Shown: positions 10,501 through 29,106, counted from the first letter of the stretch. The stretch: DNA of 64,000 bases from Cyanobium sp. Tous-M-B4 (GCF_024345395.1 NZ_JAGQBA010000006.1:1-64000), one strand, 5' to 3'. Made by a program: numbers and translations. Notes: generated by a model from the letters alone, not told the origin.

Positions 10501-11817
10501 TCAGTTCAGCCTGCGCTTGACGGACTCGGCGTGGCTATGCAGCCCCTCGCTTTCGGCCAGGGTGATCACAGCGGACCCGGTGGCCTCCAGGGCCTCCCGG
10601 TTAAAGCGGATCAGGCTGGTGTGGCGCATAAAGGTCTCCACGCTCAGGGCGCCTGCGAAGCGAGCCGTGCCGGCGGTGGGCAGGGTGTGGTTGGGGCCGG
10701 CTAGGTAGTCGCCGACGGCCTCGGGGGTATACGGACCCATAAAGATGGCGCCGGCGTGCTTGATCTGTTCGGCCAGGATTTCGGGGTCTTGCACCAGCAG
10801 CTCCAGATGTTCGGGGGCGAAGCAGTCGCTGAGTTGGGCGGCGCGGCCAAGGCTGTCGCAGAGCACGATCAGCCCCCAGTCGTTGAGGGCGGTGCGGGTG
10901 ATTTCAGACCTGGGGTGGTTTTCAAGCTGGGCCTCCAGGGCTGCTGGCATGGCGGCGGCCAGCTCCGGGCTGGTGGTCAGCAGGATCGCGGCGGCCAGGG
11001 GGTCGTGTTCGGCCTGGGCCAGCAGGTCTGCGGCTACCTGGTCTGCCCTGGCGCTCTGGTCGGCGATCACCAATACCTCACTGGGGCCTGCCAGCGAATC
11101 GATTGCCACGCGGCCGTAGACCGCTTTTTTGGCCAGGGTCACGTAGAGGTTGCCGGGGCCGCTGATCACGTCGACCCGGGGAATGGTGGCGGTACCGAAG
11201 GCAAGGGCGCCGATCGCCTGGGCACCCCCAACCCGATAAACCTCCTCCACCCCGGCCAGGTGGGCGGCCGCCAGCACGGTTGCATGGGGCTCGCCGCCGG
11301 GGCCTGGGGGCGTCACCATCACGACCCGCTGCACCCCGGCTACCCGCGCCGGCACAGCATTCATCAGCACGGTGCTGGGGTACGAAGCCCGTCCCCCAGG
11401 CACGTAAAGGCCGGCGCGCTCCACCGGCCGCCAGCGCCGACCTAACAGTTCGCCATGGGGACCGGTGACGGCCAGGTCGGCCGGCAGTTGATGCTTGTGG
11501 AAGGCGAGAATTCGCTGGTGTGCCAAGCGCAGGGCGTCCTGCAGGGAGGCCGGTGTGGCTTTCCAGGCGTCAGCCAGCCGCTGTGGCGGAATCCGCAGGG
11601 GATCTGGGCGCACGCCATCAAAGCGTTCGGTGAGCTCCATCAGGGCGGCATCGCCTTCCGCTTGCACCCGGGCGAGGATCTCCTCGACCCGAACCATCTC
11701 TTCGCGTAGGCGCCCGCCACTGGTGCGTTCGGCGATGGTTGCCAGTCGATCAGCGGCGGCGTTTGAACCGTCATCGCGCAGGCAGCTGATCGATAGGGCA
11801 GCAGGCGTTGCGACCAC
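10501..11817 (-). CDS. hisD: histidinol dehydrogenase (438 aa)
   Basis: Oxidises L-histidinol to L-histidine in the last two steps of histidine synthesis. The signature region around [16 protein letters not shown], the catalytic Glu-His in APEHLELL and the C-terminal [15 protein letters not shown] are intact. The gene starts with GTG at 11817, divergent from rpsT; the 120-base gap must hold both promoters. Confidence 0.96.
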   Translation of the reverse strand: MVATPAALSISCLRDDGSNAAADRLATIAERTSGGRLREEMVRVEEILARVQAEGDAALMELTERFDGVRPDPLRIPPQRLADAWKATPASLQDALRLAHQRILAFHKHQLPADLAVTGPHGELLGRRWRPVERAGLYVPGGRASYPSTVLMNAVPARVAGVQRVVMVTPPGPGGEPHATVLAAAHLAGVEEVYRVGGAQAIGALAFGTATIPRVDVISGPGNLYVTLAKKAVYGRVAIDSLAGPSEVLVIADQSARADQVAADLLAQAEHDPLAAAILLTTSPELAAAMPAALEAQLENHPRSEITRTALNDWGLIVLCDSLGRAAQLSDCFAPEHLELLVQDPEILAEQIKHAGAIFMGPYTPEAVGDYLAGPNHTLPTAGTARFAGALSVETFMRHTSLIRFNREALEATGSAVITLAESEGLHSHAESVKRRLN

Positions 11818-11919
11818 GGAACGGCTCAGGGTTACGGGATTGTCAAGCTAGGCCGGCATAGCTCTTGCAGGCGGTGAGGGTCCTTAGGAGGGCCTGGCGG
11901 TAAGATCTACCTTCTCTGA

Positions 11920-12246
<327 letters not shown>

Positions 12247-12260
12247 GCCAGCTCCCCTCC

Positions 12261-13085
12261 GTGATTGCTTCGCCAGCACCGACTGAATCGGGTTTGCCCG
12301 TTTTGGTTGACAGCCACTGCCACATCGTTTTCCGCAATTTCGACGACGATCTGGAGGCAGTGGCCCAGCGCTGGCGCGATGCAGGCGTTCGTTCCTTGGT
12401 CCATGCCTGCGTTGAGCCCGGAGAAATTCCAGCGATCCGCGCCCTGGCAGATCGTTTTGAGGAGTTGCGTTATTCCGTAGGGGTCCATCCGCTCGATACC
12501 GAGCATTGGCAGCCCGACACGCCAGAGATTTTGCGTCAGGCTGCCCAGGCTGATCGGAGGGTGGTGGCGATCGGAGAACTCGGCCTCGATCTGTTCCGTG
12601 AGCAGAATCTGGCTGCCCAGATGGCCATGCTCGAGCCCCAGCTTGATCTGGCAGTGGAGCTGGACCTGCCTGTGATCGTGCATTGCCGCGACGCTGCCGA
12701 GCCGATGCTGGCCTTGCTGAGGCAGCGGGCTTCCCTAGGTGGCTGCCCTCGCGGCGTGATGCATTGCTGGGGCGGAGATCCGGGTGAGATGGCTGGTTTT
12801 TTAGAGCTCGGTTTCTTTATTAGCTTTAGCGGCACGGTGACTTTTCCCAAGGCGGAAGCCACCCATGCCTGCGCCCGCCAAGTGCCCGCCGATCGCTACC
12901 TGGTGGAAACCGATTGCCCCTTCTTGGCGCCGGTGCCCCGCCGCGGCAAGCGCAACGAACCGGCTTTTGTGGCGGCGGTGGCAGCCCGGGTAGCCGATTT
13001 GCGTGGGCAAACCCTCACAGAAGTGGCTCATACCAGCACTTCCAACGCGGCACGGCTGTTTGGACTACCGCTTCACAATGTATGA
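12261..13085 (+). CDS. tatD: TatD-family metal-dependent hydrolase/DNase (274 aa)
   Basis: A TIM-barrel metallohydrolase. The metal ligands are visible as DSHCHI near the N terminus, GELGLDL, HCRDA, HCWGG and ETDCPFL. Members act as 3'-5' exonucleases on damaged DNA. GTG at 12261 is the apparent start, close behind rpsT. The order rpsT-tatD-rpoB is conserved in picocyanobacteria as I recall it. Confidence 0.9.
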   Translation: MIASPAPTESGLPVLVDSHCHIVFRNFDDDLEAVAQRWRDAGVRSLVHACVEPGEIPAIRALADRFEELRYSVGVHPLDTEHWQPDTPEILRQAAQADRRVVAIGELGLDLFREQNLAAQMAMLEPQLDLAVELDLPVIVHCRDAAEPMLALLRQRASLGGCPRGVMHCWGGDPGEMAGFLELGFFISFSGTVTFPKAEATHACARQVPADRYLVETDCPFLAPVPRRGKRNEPAFVAAVAARVADLRGQTLTEVAHTSTSNAARLFGLPLHNV

Positions 13086-13171
13086 TGTTTTATTGGCCTG
13101 GAAGCGGAAGCGCTGCTTGTTGTCGACGTCTGCATTCTTGAAGCGACCCCGTTGAGCATGCCCCCGCGGGC

Positions 13172-13197
13172 AGCCGTTCCCTACGAGGGGAGCGGCT
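13172..13197 (+). terminator. strong hairpin between tatD and rpoB
   Basis: AGCCGTTCCC (13172-13181) pairs with GGGAGCGGCT (13188-13197), 10 bp with one G-U, loop TACGAG, followed by TGTTTGTG. The T-tract is poor, so it may be a weak terminator or a leader hairpin upstream of rpoB, whose start is 100 bases further on. Confidence 0.5.
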
Positions 13198-13297
13198 GTT
13201 TGTGTGGGCGGTTGCGGAGCATTCAAGTAAGCGGTGATCGGCATCAGATGCGTTCCACTGCCCAGTCCTTATCCACCCGTTCCTGCAGGTTCACCGC

Positions 13298-16200
13298 ATG
13301 AGCAGCGCGATCCAGGTCGCCAAGACCGCCACTTACCTCCCCGACTTGGTGGAGGTGCAGCGCGCGAGCTTCAAATGGTTCCTGGAGAAGGGCCTGATCG
13401 AAGAGCTCGAGAGCTTTTCGCCGATTACCGACTACACCGGCAAGCTTGAGCTGCACTTCATCGGTAGCGAGTACCGGCTGAAGCGCCCGCGTCACGACGT
13501 TGAAGAAGCAAAGCGCCGTGATGCGACTTTTGCATCCCAGATGTATGTCACCTGCCGCCTGGTTAACAAGGAGACAGGGGAGATTAAGGAGCAGGAGGTT
13601 TTCATCGGCGAGCTGCCCTTGATGACCGAGCGAGGCACCTTCATCATCAACGGTGCCGAGCGGGTGATCGTCAACCAGATCGTGCGCTCACCTGGCGTCT
13701 ATTTCAAGGATGAGCAGGATAAGAACGGTCGTAAAACCTTCAACGCCAGCTTGATCCCTAACCGGGGTGCCTGGTTGAAGTTTGAAACTGATAAAAACGA
13801 CCTGCTGCACGTTCGTGTCGACAAGACGCGCAAGATCAACGCTCACGTGTTGATGCGGGCTATCGGCCTGTCTGACAACGACGTGCTCGATAAGCTTCGC
13901 CACCCCGAGTACTACCAGAAGTCGATCGAGTCGGCCAACGACGAGGGCATTTCTTCCGAAGATCAGGCCCTGCTTGAGCTCTACAAAAAGCTGCGTCCAG
14001 GCGAGCCTCCCTCTGTCAGCGGCGGCCAGACCCTGCTGCACAGCCGCTTCTTCGATGCCAAGCGCTACGACCTAGGTCGCGTCGGTCGTTACAAGATAAA
14101 TAAAAAGCTGCGCCTCACCATCCCCGATGCGGTGCGCACCCTCACCCCTGAGGACGTGCTCAGCACCATCGACTACTTGATCAACCTCGAGCTCGATGTG
14201 GGCGGCGCCAGCCTCGATGACATCGACCACCTCGGCAATCGCCGGGTGCGCTCGGTGGGAGAGCTGCTGCAAAACCAGGTGCGGGTTGGTCTCAACCGGC
14301 TCGAGCGCATCATTAAAGAGCGCATGACGGTTGGCGAAACCGAGTCGCTTACCCCTGCCCAGCTGGTGAACCCCAAGCCCCTAGTGGCGGCGATCAAGGA
14401 GTTCTTTGGCTCCAGCCAGCTGAGTCAGTTCATGGACCAGACCAACCCACTGGCGGAGCTAACCCACAAGCGCAGGATCAGCGCCCTGGGCCCAGGCGGT
14501 TTGACCCGCGAACGGGCGGGCTTTGCAGTGCGCGACATCCATCCCTCCCACTACGGGCGCATCTGCCCGATCGAGACACCGGAAGGACCTAATGCAGGCC
14601 TGATTGGCTCCCTGGCCACCCACGCTCGAGTCAATGAGTACGGCTTCATCGAGACGCCGTTCTGGAGGGTTGAAGAGGGCATTGTTCATAAGAGCGGTGA
14701 TCCCATCTACCTATCTGCCGATCTCGAGGATGAGTGCCGCGTAGCTCCTGGCGACGTGCCCACCAATTCCGATGGCTACATCACCGCAGATCTGGTGCCT
14801 GTGCGCTACCGCCAGGACTTTGAGAAGGTGCCCCCCGAGCAGGTCGATTACGTCCAGCTCTCGCCGGTGCAGGTGATCTCGGTGGCTACCTCCTTGATCC
14901 CCTTCCTTGAGCATGACGACGCCAACCGGGCCCTAATGGGTTCGAACATGCAGCGCCAGGCTGTGCCTTTGCTGCGGCCAGAGCGCCCCTTGGTGGGCAC
15001 CGGCCTGGAAACCCAGGTGGCCCGCGACTCCGGCATGGTGCCGATCACCCGGGTCAATGGCACGGTCACCTTTGTCGATGCCACAGCCATCGTGATTCGC
15101 GATGAGCAGGGCACCGACCATGTGCACCACCTACAGAAGTACCAGCGCTCCAACCAGGACACCTGCCTCAACCAGCGCCCGATTGTGCGCCAGGGCGATC
15201 CCGTGATTGCCGGTCAAGTGCTGGCCGACGGTTCTGCATGCGAGGGCGGCGAGATCGCCCTGGGGCAGAACGTGCTGATCGCCTACATGCCCTGGGAGGG
15301 CTACAACTATGAGGACGCGATCCTGCTAAGCGATCGTCTCGTGCATGACGATCTATACACCTCGGTTCACATCGAGAAGTACGAGATCGAAGCTCGTCAG
15401 ACCAAGCTTGGGCCTGAGGAGATCACGCGGGAAATCCCTAATGTGGCCGAGGAGAGCCTGGGCCACCTCGACGAGATGGGAATTATCCGCATCGGCGCCT
15501 ATGTCGAAAGCGGCGACATCTTGGTTGGCAAGGTGACCCCCAAAGGTGAATCCGACCAGCCCCCAGAAGAGAAGTTGCTGCGTGCAATCTTCGGCGAGAA
15601 GGCCCGCGACGTGCGCGACAACTCCCTGCGAGTGCCCAGCACTGAAAGGGGTCGGGTTGTTGACGTGCGCATCTACACCCGCGAGCAGGGCGACGAACTG
15701 CCGCCCGGCGCCAACATGGTGGTGCGGGTCTATGTGGCCCAGCGCCGCAAGATTCAGGTTGGCGACAAGATGGCCGGCCGCCACGGCAACAAAGGCATCA
15801 TCAGCCGGATCCTGCCCCAGCAGGACATGCCCTACCTGCCCGATGGCACCCCCATCGACATCGTGCTCAACCCCTTGGGTGTACCGAGCCGCATGAATGT
15901 GGGCCAGGTGTTCGAGTGCCTGATGGGTTGGGCGTCTTCCCACCTCGACTGCCGGGTCAAGGTGGTGCCATTTGACGAGATGCACGGCGCTGAAAAGTCG
16001 AAGCAGACCGTGCAGGCCTACCTCGAGGAAGCCGCCAAATTGCCCGGCAAGGAATGGGTCTACAACCCCGATAACCCAGGCAAGATTCAGTTGATCGACG
16101 GCCGCAGCGGCGAGCCTTTTGACCAGCCTGTGACTGTTGGGTACGCCCACATCCTCAAGCTGGTTCACCTAGTGGACGACAAGATCCACGCCCGCTCAAC

Positions 16201-16588
16201 CGGCCCCTACTCCCTGGTTACCCAGCAGCCCCTGGGCGGCAAGGCCCAGCAGGGCGGCCAGCGTCTCGGTGAGATGGAGGTCTGGGCTCTTGAGGCCTAT
16301 GGCGCCGCTTACACCCTGCAGGAACTGCTCACCGTCAAGTCCGACGACATGCAGGGCCGCAACGAGGCGCTCAACGCCATCGTTAAAGGCAAGCCGATCC
16401 CCCGTCCTGGCACGCCGGAGTCCTTCAAGGTGCTGATGCGCGAGCTTCAGTCGCTGGGTCTAGACATCGCCGTCTACACCGACGCCGGCGAAGAAGTGGA
16501 TCTGATGCAGGACGTCAACCCCCGCCGCAGCACCCCCAGTCGTCCCACCTACGAATCCCTCGGCGTCGCGGATTATGACGACGACTGA
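13298..16588 (+). CDS. rpoB: DNA-directed RNA polymerase beta subunit
   Basis: The 1096-residue protein aligns with the compact beta subunits of cyanobacteria. Visible landmarks include [12 protein letters not shown] and [13 protein letters not shown] (the rifampicin-pocket region), [13 protein letters not shown], and the C-terminal [23 protein letters not shown] at 13298. First gene of rpoB-rpoC1-rpoC2. Confidence 0.99.
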   Translation: MSSAIQVAKTATYLPDLVEVQRASFKWFLEKGLIEELESFSPITDYTGKLELHFIGSEYRLKRPRHDVEEAKRRDATFASQMYVTCRLVNKETGEIKEQEVFIGELPLMTERGTFIINGAERVIVNQIVRSPGVYFKDEQDKNGRKTFNASLIPNRGAWLKFETDKNDLLHVRVDKTRKINAHVLMRAIGLSDNDVLDKLRHPEYYQKSIESANDEGISSEDQALLELYKKLRPGEPPSVSGGQTLLHSRFFDAKRYDLGRVGRYKINKKLRLTIPDAVRTLTPEDVLSTIDYLINLELDVGGASLDDIDHLGNRRVRSVGELLQNQVRVGLNRLERIIKERMTVGETESLTPAQLVNPKPLVAAIKEFFGSSQLSQFMDQTNPLAELTHKRRISALGPGGLTRERAGFAVRDIHPSHYGRICPIETPEGPNAGLIGSLATHARVNEYGFIETPFWRVEEGIVHKSGDPIYLSADLEDECRVAPGDVPTNSDGYITADLVPVRYRQDFEKVPPEQVDYVQLSPVQVISVATSLIPFLEHDDANRALMGSNMQRQAVPLLRPERPLVGTGLETQVARDSGMVPITRVNGTVTFVDATAIVIRDEQGTDHVHHLQKYQRSNQDTCLNQRPIVRQGDPVIAGQVLADGSACEGGEIALGQNVLIAYMPWEGYNYEDAILLSDRLVHDDLYTSVHIEKYEIEARQTKLGPEEITREIPNVAEESLGHLDEMGIIRIGAYVESGDILVGKVTPKGESDQPPEEKLLRAIFGEKARDVRDNSLRVPSTERGRVVDVRIYTREQGDELPPGANMVVRVYVAQRRKIQVGDKMAGRHGNKGIISRILPQQDMPYLPDGTPIDIVLNPLGVPSRMNVGQVFECLMGWASSHLDCRVKVVPFDEMHGAEKSKQTVQAYLEEAAKLPGKEWVYNPDNPGKIQLIDGRSGEPFDQPVTVGYAHILKLVHLVDDKIHARSTGPYSLVTQQPLGGKAQQGGQRLGEMEVWALEAYGAAYTLQELLTVKSDDMQGRNEALNAIVKGKPIPRPGTPESFKVLMRELQSLGLDIAVYTDAGEEVDLMQDVNPRRSTPSRPTYESLGVADYDDD

Positions 16589-16671
16589 TCGCTGATTGAT
16601 CGCGGATCGCTCCTTCAGCGGGCGAAGCCGTGCCTCCCATTCCTTTCTCGATCTCCGCGAGCTGCAAGCCG

Positions 16672-18576
<1,905 letters not shown>

Positions 18577-18634
18577 CGGCCGTTCCGGATTCAAGGTTCC
18601 GGGTTTCCGTTTTCCTTCCTCTTACGTCTATTAA

Positions 18635-24019
<5,385 letters not shown>

Positions 24020-24031
24020 GCCAGAGCTCGA

Positions 24032-25303
24032 TCAGGTGGCGTCGCGGTTGGGATCGAAGGCGCCGCGTGCTTCCTGTTCCCCCCAGGGGGTGAGCTGCAG
24101 CATCAGTAGAAAAGCCGGTATGGCGGCAGCGGCCGTAGCCAGGAAAAACATGGGCCAGCCCACGTTGCCCGCCACCACGCCGGCCGGGGCTGACAGCAGC
24201 GAGCGGCTGAGGGCATAGATGCCAGAAAGCAGGGCGTACTGGGTGGCCGAAAAGCGTGGGTTGCAGAGGCTCATCAGCAGCGCCACAAACACCGCGCCCA
24301 CCATGCCTCCGCTCAGGTTCTCCAGGCTCACGGCGGCGATCAGCCCGCCGAAGCCCCAATTGAATTGGGCTAGGGCCCAGTAGGTGAGGTTGCCGCAGAC
24401 GCCGGCGATGGCGAACAGCCACAGGGAGCGGTTCATGCCGATCCGGGCAAACAGCACGCCGCCAATCACGGTGCCGGCCATGGTGGCGGCAATCGCCCAG
24501 CCCCCCTGCACCAAGCCGATCTGGGCATCGCTGAACCCCTGCAATTTCAGGAAGGGGATGGCCATGGCGTTCAGCAGGCCATCGGGCCAGCGGTAGAGCA
24601 GCACCAGCAGCAGCAACTGCCAGGCCCGGTTTGGTCCCGCCCGGAACAAGAACTCCCGCGTTGGACCAAGCACCGCCTGCCGCAGGCTCGTGACCGGGTG
24701 TTGCACCGGTTGCAGGGCCGGGGCCCAGATCGTGATCGGCACTACGGCCGCCAGCAGAGCTGCGGCGGCAAGGAAGGCGGCCGGCCAGCCAAAGCGATCA
24801 GCCAGCAGGAATCCACCGGCACCCACCGCGAGCATGGCTGCCCGGTAGCCGAGGGTGGCTCCGGCAGCACCTGGCCCCCGCTCCACTTCGGGCAGGAGGT
24901 CGGTGCGGTATGCATCGACAGCGATGTCCTGGGTGGCACTGCAGACGGCCAGCACCAGGGCCGCGATGCCGATGGCGGTGAGGCTGGCTGGATTAGTGCT
25001 GGGTTGCAGCAGCGCCATCGCCGCAATCACGGGCACCAGAATTAGCTGCATCAGCAGCAGCCAGCCGCGGCGCCGATCGGGCCAGGCGATCGGCCAGCGA
25101 TCTAAAAGCGGCGCCCAGAAAAGTTTGAGGGTGTAGGGCAGCTCAGCCAGTGGGATCAGGCCGATCAGGGCAAGAGGAACGCCGCTAGCGGTGAGCCAGC
25201 CCTGCAGCAACTTGCTGCCAACCATCAGCGGGGTGCCGCTGGCTACTCCCTCGGCGGTCACAGCTGTTAGACGCCGCCAGCTGCCGGAACTCTTATCTGC
25301 CAT
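24032..25303 (-). CDS. AmpG-like major facilitator permease (423 aa)
   Basis: About twelve hydrophobic helices are visible. The start (EGVASGTPLMVGSKLLQGWL) and LKLFWAPLLDR resemble AmpG muropeptide permeases, which import peptidoglycan turnover products. ATG at 25303 is preferred; GTG at 25306 is adjacent. Convergent with rlmN, 12 bases apart. The true substrate cannot be told from sequence. Confidence 0.85.
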   Translation of the reverse strand: MADKSSGSWRRLTAVTAEGVASGTPLMVGSKLLQGWLTASGVPLALIGLIPLAELPYTLKLFWAPLLDRWPIAWPDRRRGWLLLMQLILVPVIAAMALLQPSTNPASLTAIGIAALVLAVCSATQDIAVDAYRTDLLPEVERGPGAAGATLGYRAAMLAVGAGGFLLADRFGWPAAFLAAAALLAAVVPITIWAPALQPVQHPVTSLRQAVLGPTREFLFRAGPNRAWQLLLLVLLYRWPDGLLNAMAIPFLKLQGFSDAQIGLVQGGWAIAATMAGTVIGGVLFARIGMNRSLWLFAIAGVCGNLTYWALAQFNWGFGGLIAAVSLENLSGGMVGAVFVALLMSLCNPRFSATQYALLSGIYALSRSLLSAPAGVVAGNVGWPMFFLATAAAAIPAFLLMLQLTPWGEQEARGAFDPNRDAT

Positions 25304-25370
25304 CACGTGGGCTTTAATCGGCGAACCCTAGGGGCGATGATGGAAGCCAGCACTCGAAAACGCTCCGGCC

Positions 25371-25496
25371 GTGCAATTTTTTCGCTCCACCCTGCTGCCG
25401 GCCGCGATTGTGGTGTTGTTTGGTCTGGCCCTGTTTGCCGTGAGCGCCCGCATCTGGTTGCCAGGTGACATGGCAGCCCCCGCCCCGATTGGCTGA
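25371..25496 (+). CDS. 41-residue single-helix membrane peptide
   Basis: GTG at 25371 opens a 41-codon frame with one hydrophobic helix (TLLPAAIVVLFGLALFAVSA) followed by the polar tail RIWLPGDMAAPAPIG. The amphipathic start and the clear membrane helix suggest a real small protein, possibly associated with a membrane complex; I know no function. It ends nine bases before the HEAT-repeat gene and is divergent from the AmpG-like permease. Confidence 0.65.
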   Translation: MQFFRSTLLPAAIVVLFGLALFAVSARIWLPGDMAAPAPIG

Positions 25497-25505
25497 GTCA
25501 ACGTT

Positions 25506-26363
25506 GTGAGCGTTTCTCCCCAGTCCGATCAGCCATCCGGTGGGGCGAGTCCCTTCGGTGACGGTCCCTTCGGTGCCAGCCCTCAAGAGCTGTACCTCGA
25601 CCCCGAGATGCTGGCTCAGGAGCTGGCAGAGGAGCTGCGCGGTGATCCGCTCGACGACCTTGATAGCAGTGATCCAACGGCCAGTGATGTGGCGGCCGAG
25701 TGCGATCTGGGCTTGGTGTTGTTGCGGGGCGAGGCAGGGGGAAGCAGCCATGAGCAGTGCATGCAGGGGTTGCGCATTTTTTGTGAACACCGCGATCCCC
25801 GGGCCCTGCCCCTGCTGCTGCCGCTGCTGACGGTGAGCTGTCCAATCCTGCGGATGAGTGCGGTCTACGCCTTGGGCCGCAACCCCAGTCCCCAGGCGGT
25901 TGAGCCCCTGCTGGGCCTGCTGGTCTCAGATGACAACGGCTACGTGCGCAAGGCCGTGGCCTGGAGCTTGGGCAACTACCCCGACGCTCCCATCCTTAAT
26001 CCCCTAATTCGCTCCCTGCAGGTGGATATCTCCGCGGTGCGCCTCTGGGCTGCCAGCTCCCTGGCTGAGGCGGGCTGCACCGGGCCGGCAAAGGCCGATC
26101 CGGCTGCGGCCCAGCTGTTGCTCAGCCTGCGCATCGACAGTGAGCCGGCGGTGCGCAGCAACAGCGCTTGGGCTCTCGGTCGCCTCTACGGCGAGCTGGT
26201 GGAGCCCCGGCAGCAGCTGGTGGTTGAGTCGCTGTTGAACGCCATGCTCAACGATTTCGAATCCGGGGTGCGCGATGAGGCCCGGCTGGCCCTTGAGCAG
26301 CTCGAACAGCCGGAGGTGTTGGAGCGTCTGCAGACGCTGGTGGAGGAGGGGTTGCTCAGCTGA
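25506..26363 (+). CDS. HEAT-repeat protein (285 aa)
   Basis: From about residue 85 on, the protein consists of helical HEAT/PBS-lyase-like repeats, e.g. RMSAVYALGRN, VRKAVAWSLGNY and VRSNSAWALGRLYG at roughly 30-residue spacing. The first 60 residues are Gly/Pro/Asp-rich and probably disordered. Related cyanobacterial proteins include phycobilisome lyases (CpcE) and NblB, but no specific subfamily can be fixed; a protein-binding scaffold role is most likely. Confidence 0.8.
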   Translation: MSVSPQSDQPSGGASPFGDGPFGASPQELYLDPEMLAQELAEELRGDPLDDLDSSDPTASDVAAECDLGLVLLRGEAGGSSHEQCMQGLRIFCEHRDPRALPLLLPLLTVSCPILRMSAVYALGRNPSPQAVEPLLGLLVSDDNGYVRKAVAWSLGNYPDAPILNPLIRSLQVDISAVRLWAASSLAEAGCTGPAKADPAAAQLLLSLRIDSEPAVRSNSAWALGRLYGELVEPRQQLVVESLLNAMLNDFESGVRDEARLALEQLEQPEVLERLQTLVEEGLLS

Positions 26364-26413
26364 CCAGGCGCAGGATTTCCTGGTTAACATCCGCAAAGCT
26401 CTCAGGCAATGGG

Positions 26414-26617
26414 ATGGATCAGCTCACCATCCGCTATCGAATCCACCCCGATGGGCGCGTCGAGGAGCTGGTGGAAGGGCTGAATGGCATGGCGTGCGAA
26501 CAGCTCACTGAGCGCATTGAGGCCAGGCTTGGAGTTGTGCAGCAGCGCCGGTCAACGGCTGAGGCCTTTCTCTGCCAGCAGCAGGCCCAGCAAAGCCAGG
26601 TCCAGTCTCTCTCCTGA
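26414..26617 (+). CDS. DUF2997 protein (67 aa)
   Basis: The pattern IRYRIHPDGRVEELVEGLNG followed by CEQLTERIEARLG is typical of DUF2997, found next to ycf35 in cyanobacteria and algal plastids. Function unknown. It sits 23 bases before ycf35, supporting a functional link. Confidence 0.88.
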   Translation: MDQLTIRYRIHPDGRVEELVEGLNGMACEQLTERIEARLGVVQQRRSTAEAFLCQQQAQQSQVQSLS

Positions 26618-26640
26618 ACCAATTACTTCTCCTTAAATCG

Positions 26641-27030
26641 ATGTCGCACTTCAGCACCATCAAGACCGAGCTCCGTGATTGCCAGTCCTTGCTCGAGGCG
26701 CTTGAGGATCTGGGCCACGCCCCAAGGCAGGGAAGCTTGATGGTGCGCGGTTATCGCGGCCAAACCGTGGAGGCCCAGCTGGCTGTGGTTCAGGCCAATG
26801 GCGCTGATATCGGTTTTCGCTTCAATCCTGAGACCGGTAGCTATGAGCTCGTGACCGATCTCGACCTCTGGAATCAGGCCGTGCCGGTGGAGCGCTTCCT
26901 GGCCCAGCTCAATCAGCGATATGCCCTGCGCAGCATCCTGGCCGCCACTGCTGAGGAGGGTTTCCAGGTGAGCGAGCAAGCCCAGCAGCAAGACGGCAGC
27001 ATTGAATTGGTTGTTACCCGTTGGGCCTAG
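26641..27030 (+). CDS. ycf35: DUF1257 protein, Ycf35 homolog (129 aa)
   Basis: The sequence starts MSHFSTIKTEL and matches Ycf35 of cyanobacteria and plastids throughout its length. Function is unknown; the gene cluster with DUF2997 and a ferredoxin is conserved, suggesting a redox or iron-sulfur-related role (inference). Confidence 0.9.
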   Translation: MSHFSTIKTELRDCQSLLEALEDLGHAPRQGSLMVRGYRGQTVEAQLAVVQANGADIGFRFNPETGSYELVTDLDLWNQAVPVERFLAQLNQRYALRSILAATAEEGFQVSEQAQQQDGSIELVVTRWA

Positions 27031-27050
27031 ATCCGGCAGCTCACCCCGGC

Positions 27051-27446
27051 ATGGTTGATCCCTCCCTGGCGTTCACCGCCACGGCCCTTTCCCCCGATTC
27101 ACGGCGTAGTGGTCACGAACCACTGCTGGGCGGAGCTTTGGGTCAGAAGGCTGTCTGGGTTGACGAGGCTGTCTGCATTGGCTGTCGCTACTGCGCCCAC
27201 GTGGCCGTCAACACCTTTGCGGTTGAACCCCACTGGGGCCGCTCCCGGGCGATTCGCCAAGACGGCGACTCCACCGAGCTGATACAGGAGGCGATCGATA
27301 CCTGTCCCGTTGATTGCATCCATTGGGTTGCTTATGAGCAGTTGCCCGAGTTGCAGCAGCAGCTAGACGGCCAGGAAATTCTTCCCCTTGGTGTGCCTTC
27401 GCCGGTGCGGCTCAAGCGCACGTTGCCGCGCCCAGGGGCTGCTTAG
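27051..27446 (+). CDS. 4Fe-4S ferredoxin-like protein (131 aa)
   Basis: A cluster-binding set CIGCRYC (about residues 42-48) and CPVDC (about 92-96) supports one [4Fe-4S] cluster. The context after Ycf35 fits a conserved cyanobacterial ferredoxin. ATG at 27051 is preferred; a TTG at 27021 overlapping ycf35 is in frame. The 3' end overlaps the convergent rsmG by 35 bases. Confidence 0.88.
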   Translation: MVDPSLAFTATALSPDSRRSGHEPLLGGALGQKAVWVDEAVCIGCRYCAHVAVNTFAVEPHWGRSRAIRQDGDSTELIQEAIDTCPVDCIHWVAYEQLPELQQQLDGQEILPLGVPSPVRLKRTLPRPGAA

Positions 27447-28161
27447 CCGGCAGCCCCACGGCCCTGGGATAGGTGCGCGGGCAGGGGGCCAGCGGTTTAA
27501 CCACCAGGGCGTGGCGGCTACCCCGGCCACTAGGTAATTCCCTGGCCAGGCATTGATCGATGCCAGCCTTCAGGGGGATAAGGGCGGCGTTGAGGTCCCG
27601 TTGGTCATCGGCTGACCACTGGCCGCGATAAAGCAGGGCTCGCCCCTGGGGTTGCAGCAGCGGCACCAGGTATTCGGCCACCACCGGCGCGCTGGCCACG
27701 GCCCGGGCCAGGGCCCAGTCGAACTGGCCCCGACAGGCCTGCTGCTGGCCGGTGCGCTCGATCCGTTCGCAGCGCAGCTGCACCCTCTCCCCAAGCCCTA
27801 GCGCTGCGGCCATGGCCTGCACCGCCTCCACCTTGCGCCCCACCGAATCCACCAGGGTCAACTGGGCCTGGGGAAAGGCGATCGCTAGCGCCAGGCCGGG
27901 GAAGCCACCGCCGGTGCCCACATCGATCAGCCGCAGCGGTGCCTGGGCTGCCCCCGATTGCAGTAGGGGCACCAGGGGCCAGAGGCTGTCAAACACCTGG
28001 GCTATCCAGAAGTCGTCGTCCTCCACCAGCCGGGTCAAGTTGAGCTTGCTGTTCCATTGGCGCAGCTGCTCCTGCAGGTCGCCCAGCGACTTTTCTTGGG
28101 CTGGGCTGGGCTGCCAGCCGAGCTCCTGCCAGAGGGCATTGCCGGTGAGGGTGCGAGCCAT
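27412..28161 (-). CDS. rsmG: 16S rRNA (G527-N7)-methyltransferase RsmG (249 aa)
   Basis: The SAM-binding motif [19 protein letters not shown] and the neighbouring [14 protein letters not shown] are those of RsmG (GidB). ATG at 28161 is chosen because the family's N-terminal helix begins there; the frame is open for 300 bases upstream but that part overlaps the divergent J-domain gene and is not conserved-looking. Confidence 0.93.
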   Translation of the reverse strand: MARTLTGNALWQELGWQPSPAQEKSLGDLQEQLRQWNSKLNLTRLVEDDDFWIAQVFDSLWPLVPLLQSGAAQAPLRLIDVGTGGGFPGLALAIAFPQAQLTLVDSVGRKVEAVQAMAAALGLGERVQLRCERIERTGQQQACRGQFDWALARAVASAPVVAEYLVPLLQPQGRALLYRGQWSADDQRDLNAALIPLKAGIDQCLARELPSGRGSRHALVVKPLAPCPRTYPRAVGLPAKQPLGAATCA

Positions 28162-28229
28162 CCAGCTTGGCGACGGGTTTCTGATCTCTAGGATCCCGCA
28201 GACCGGATCGTTTTCCCGGTGCCCTGCCC

Positions 28230-28691
28230 TTGGCCAGCTCCCCACCCAGTTATTACTCGTTGCTCCAGGTGCAGCAGAGCGCCTCGTCCCAGGAGCTACG
28301 CCAAGCGTTCCGGGGGCTGAGCAAGCGCTACCACCCCGACACCACCGTGCTGCCGGCTGGGGAGGCTGCATTGGCTTTCCAGCAGCTTCAGCAGGCCTAT
28401 GGGGTGCTGAGCGACCCGGCCCTGCGTCAGCGCTACGACGACCAGCTGCGCCCGCCTTCGCTGCCCAGCAGCCCCGTTGCACCGCCACAGACCATCATTT
28501 CTCGGCCTGCTTCGGTGCGGCGTGATCTTTCTGGTGGCGAGTGGCTGGCGCTGCTGCTGCTGGGCTTTGCCCTGGTGTTGAGCTTGGTTCTGGGTGTGGG
28601 AGTGGCCTGGATGCGCGGCGCCCAATTGGTGCAATGGCCGAGCTGGTGGCCTGAGGGCGCCCCCACCAACGTGACAGGGTTGGTTTCATGA
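28230..28691 (+). CDS. membrane-anchored J-domain (DnaJ-like) protein (153 aa)
   Basis: Residues 7-70 form a J domain with the YHPDT (HPD) motif that stimulates DnaK ATPase. A Pro/Ser-rich linker leads to one transmembrane helix (about 104-126). Such proteins recruit Hsp70 to a membrane. The start is TTG at 28230 with no better alternative. The stop overlaps the next gene by ATGA. Confidence 0.85.
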   Translation: MASSPPSYYSLLQVQQSASSQELRQAFRGLSKRYHPDTTVLPAGEAALAFQQLQQAYGVLSDPALRQRYDDQLRPPSLPSSPVAPPQTIISRPASVRRDLSGGEWLALLLLGFALVLSLVLGVGVAWMRGAQLVQWPSWWPEGAPTNVTGLVS

Positions 28692-28954
28692 CCGATATGC
28701 CCAGTTCCCAGACACCGCTGTACCACCACCCCCTGCCTGCTCTGGAGCACTGGCTGGATCAGTTGGGTGCCAAGCGGCAGCGCGCCAATCCCTGCCTCTG
28801 GGACCTGCACCGCCCCGAATGGAGCGCCCAGATTGAGCTGGAGGTGGACGAGCTCAAAGTGAGCTGGCACAGCGACGGCCAGGTGTGTGTGCGTCACTTT
28901 CCCTATGGCTTGTCGCGGGCCGATGCCGAAGCGGTGATCCTGGCGGGGCCTTAA
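28688..28954 (+). CDS. DUF3143 protein (88 aa)
   Basis: The sequence LPALEHWLDQLGA…WSAQIELEVDELKVSW and the C-terminal FPYGLSRADAEAVILAGP mark the small cyanobacterial DUF3143 family. It overlaps the J-domain gene (ATGA), so the two are translationally coupled and may act together. Function unknown. Confidence 0.88.
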   Translation: MTDMPSSQTPLYHHPLPALEHWLDQLGAKRQRANPCLWDLHRPEWSAQIELEVDELKVSWHSDGQVCVRHFPYGLSRADAEAVILAGP

Positions 28955-29106
28955 CGGCAGATGCGGCTCTGGCGCTCCTCTGCGCTGGAGAGCGGCCCGC
29001 AGTTGACCCAGCGCACCAGGGAGGTTTCAACGTCGGTGAACAGCACCAGCACGCCGCCGCAGAGCAGCACCAGGGCGCCACTTACCAACCAGTGCTGCTT
29101 GCTCAT
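28951..29106 (-). CDS. small membrane protein (51 aa), hypothetical
   Basis: ATG at 29106 overlaps the bioD stop (ATGA) and the stop overlaps the convergent DUF3143 gene by four bases. It has one hydrophobic helix (LVSGALVLLCGGVLVLFT) and a Cys pair in the tail (VNCG, RICR). The tight coupling to bioD and lack of any conflict support a real gene; unrelated to biotin enzymes by sequence. Confidence 0.6.
   Translation of the reverse strand: MSKQHWLVSGALVLLCGGVLVLFTDVETSLVRWVNCGPLSSAEERQSRICR

Noticed and set aside
28162-28488. Upstream extension of rsmG
   Set aside because: It is antisense to the J-domain gene and lacks the RsmG N-terminal helix; ATG at 28161 fits the family.
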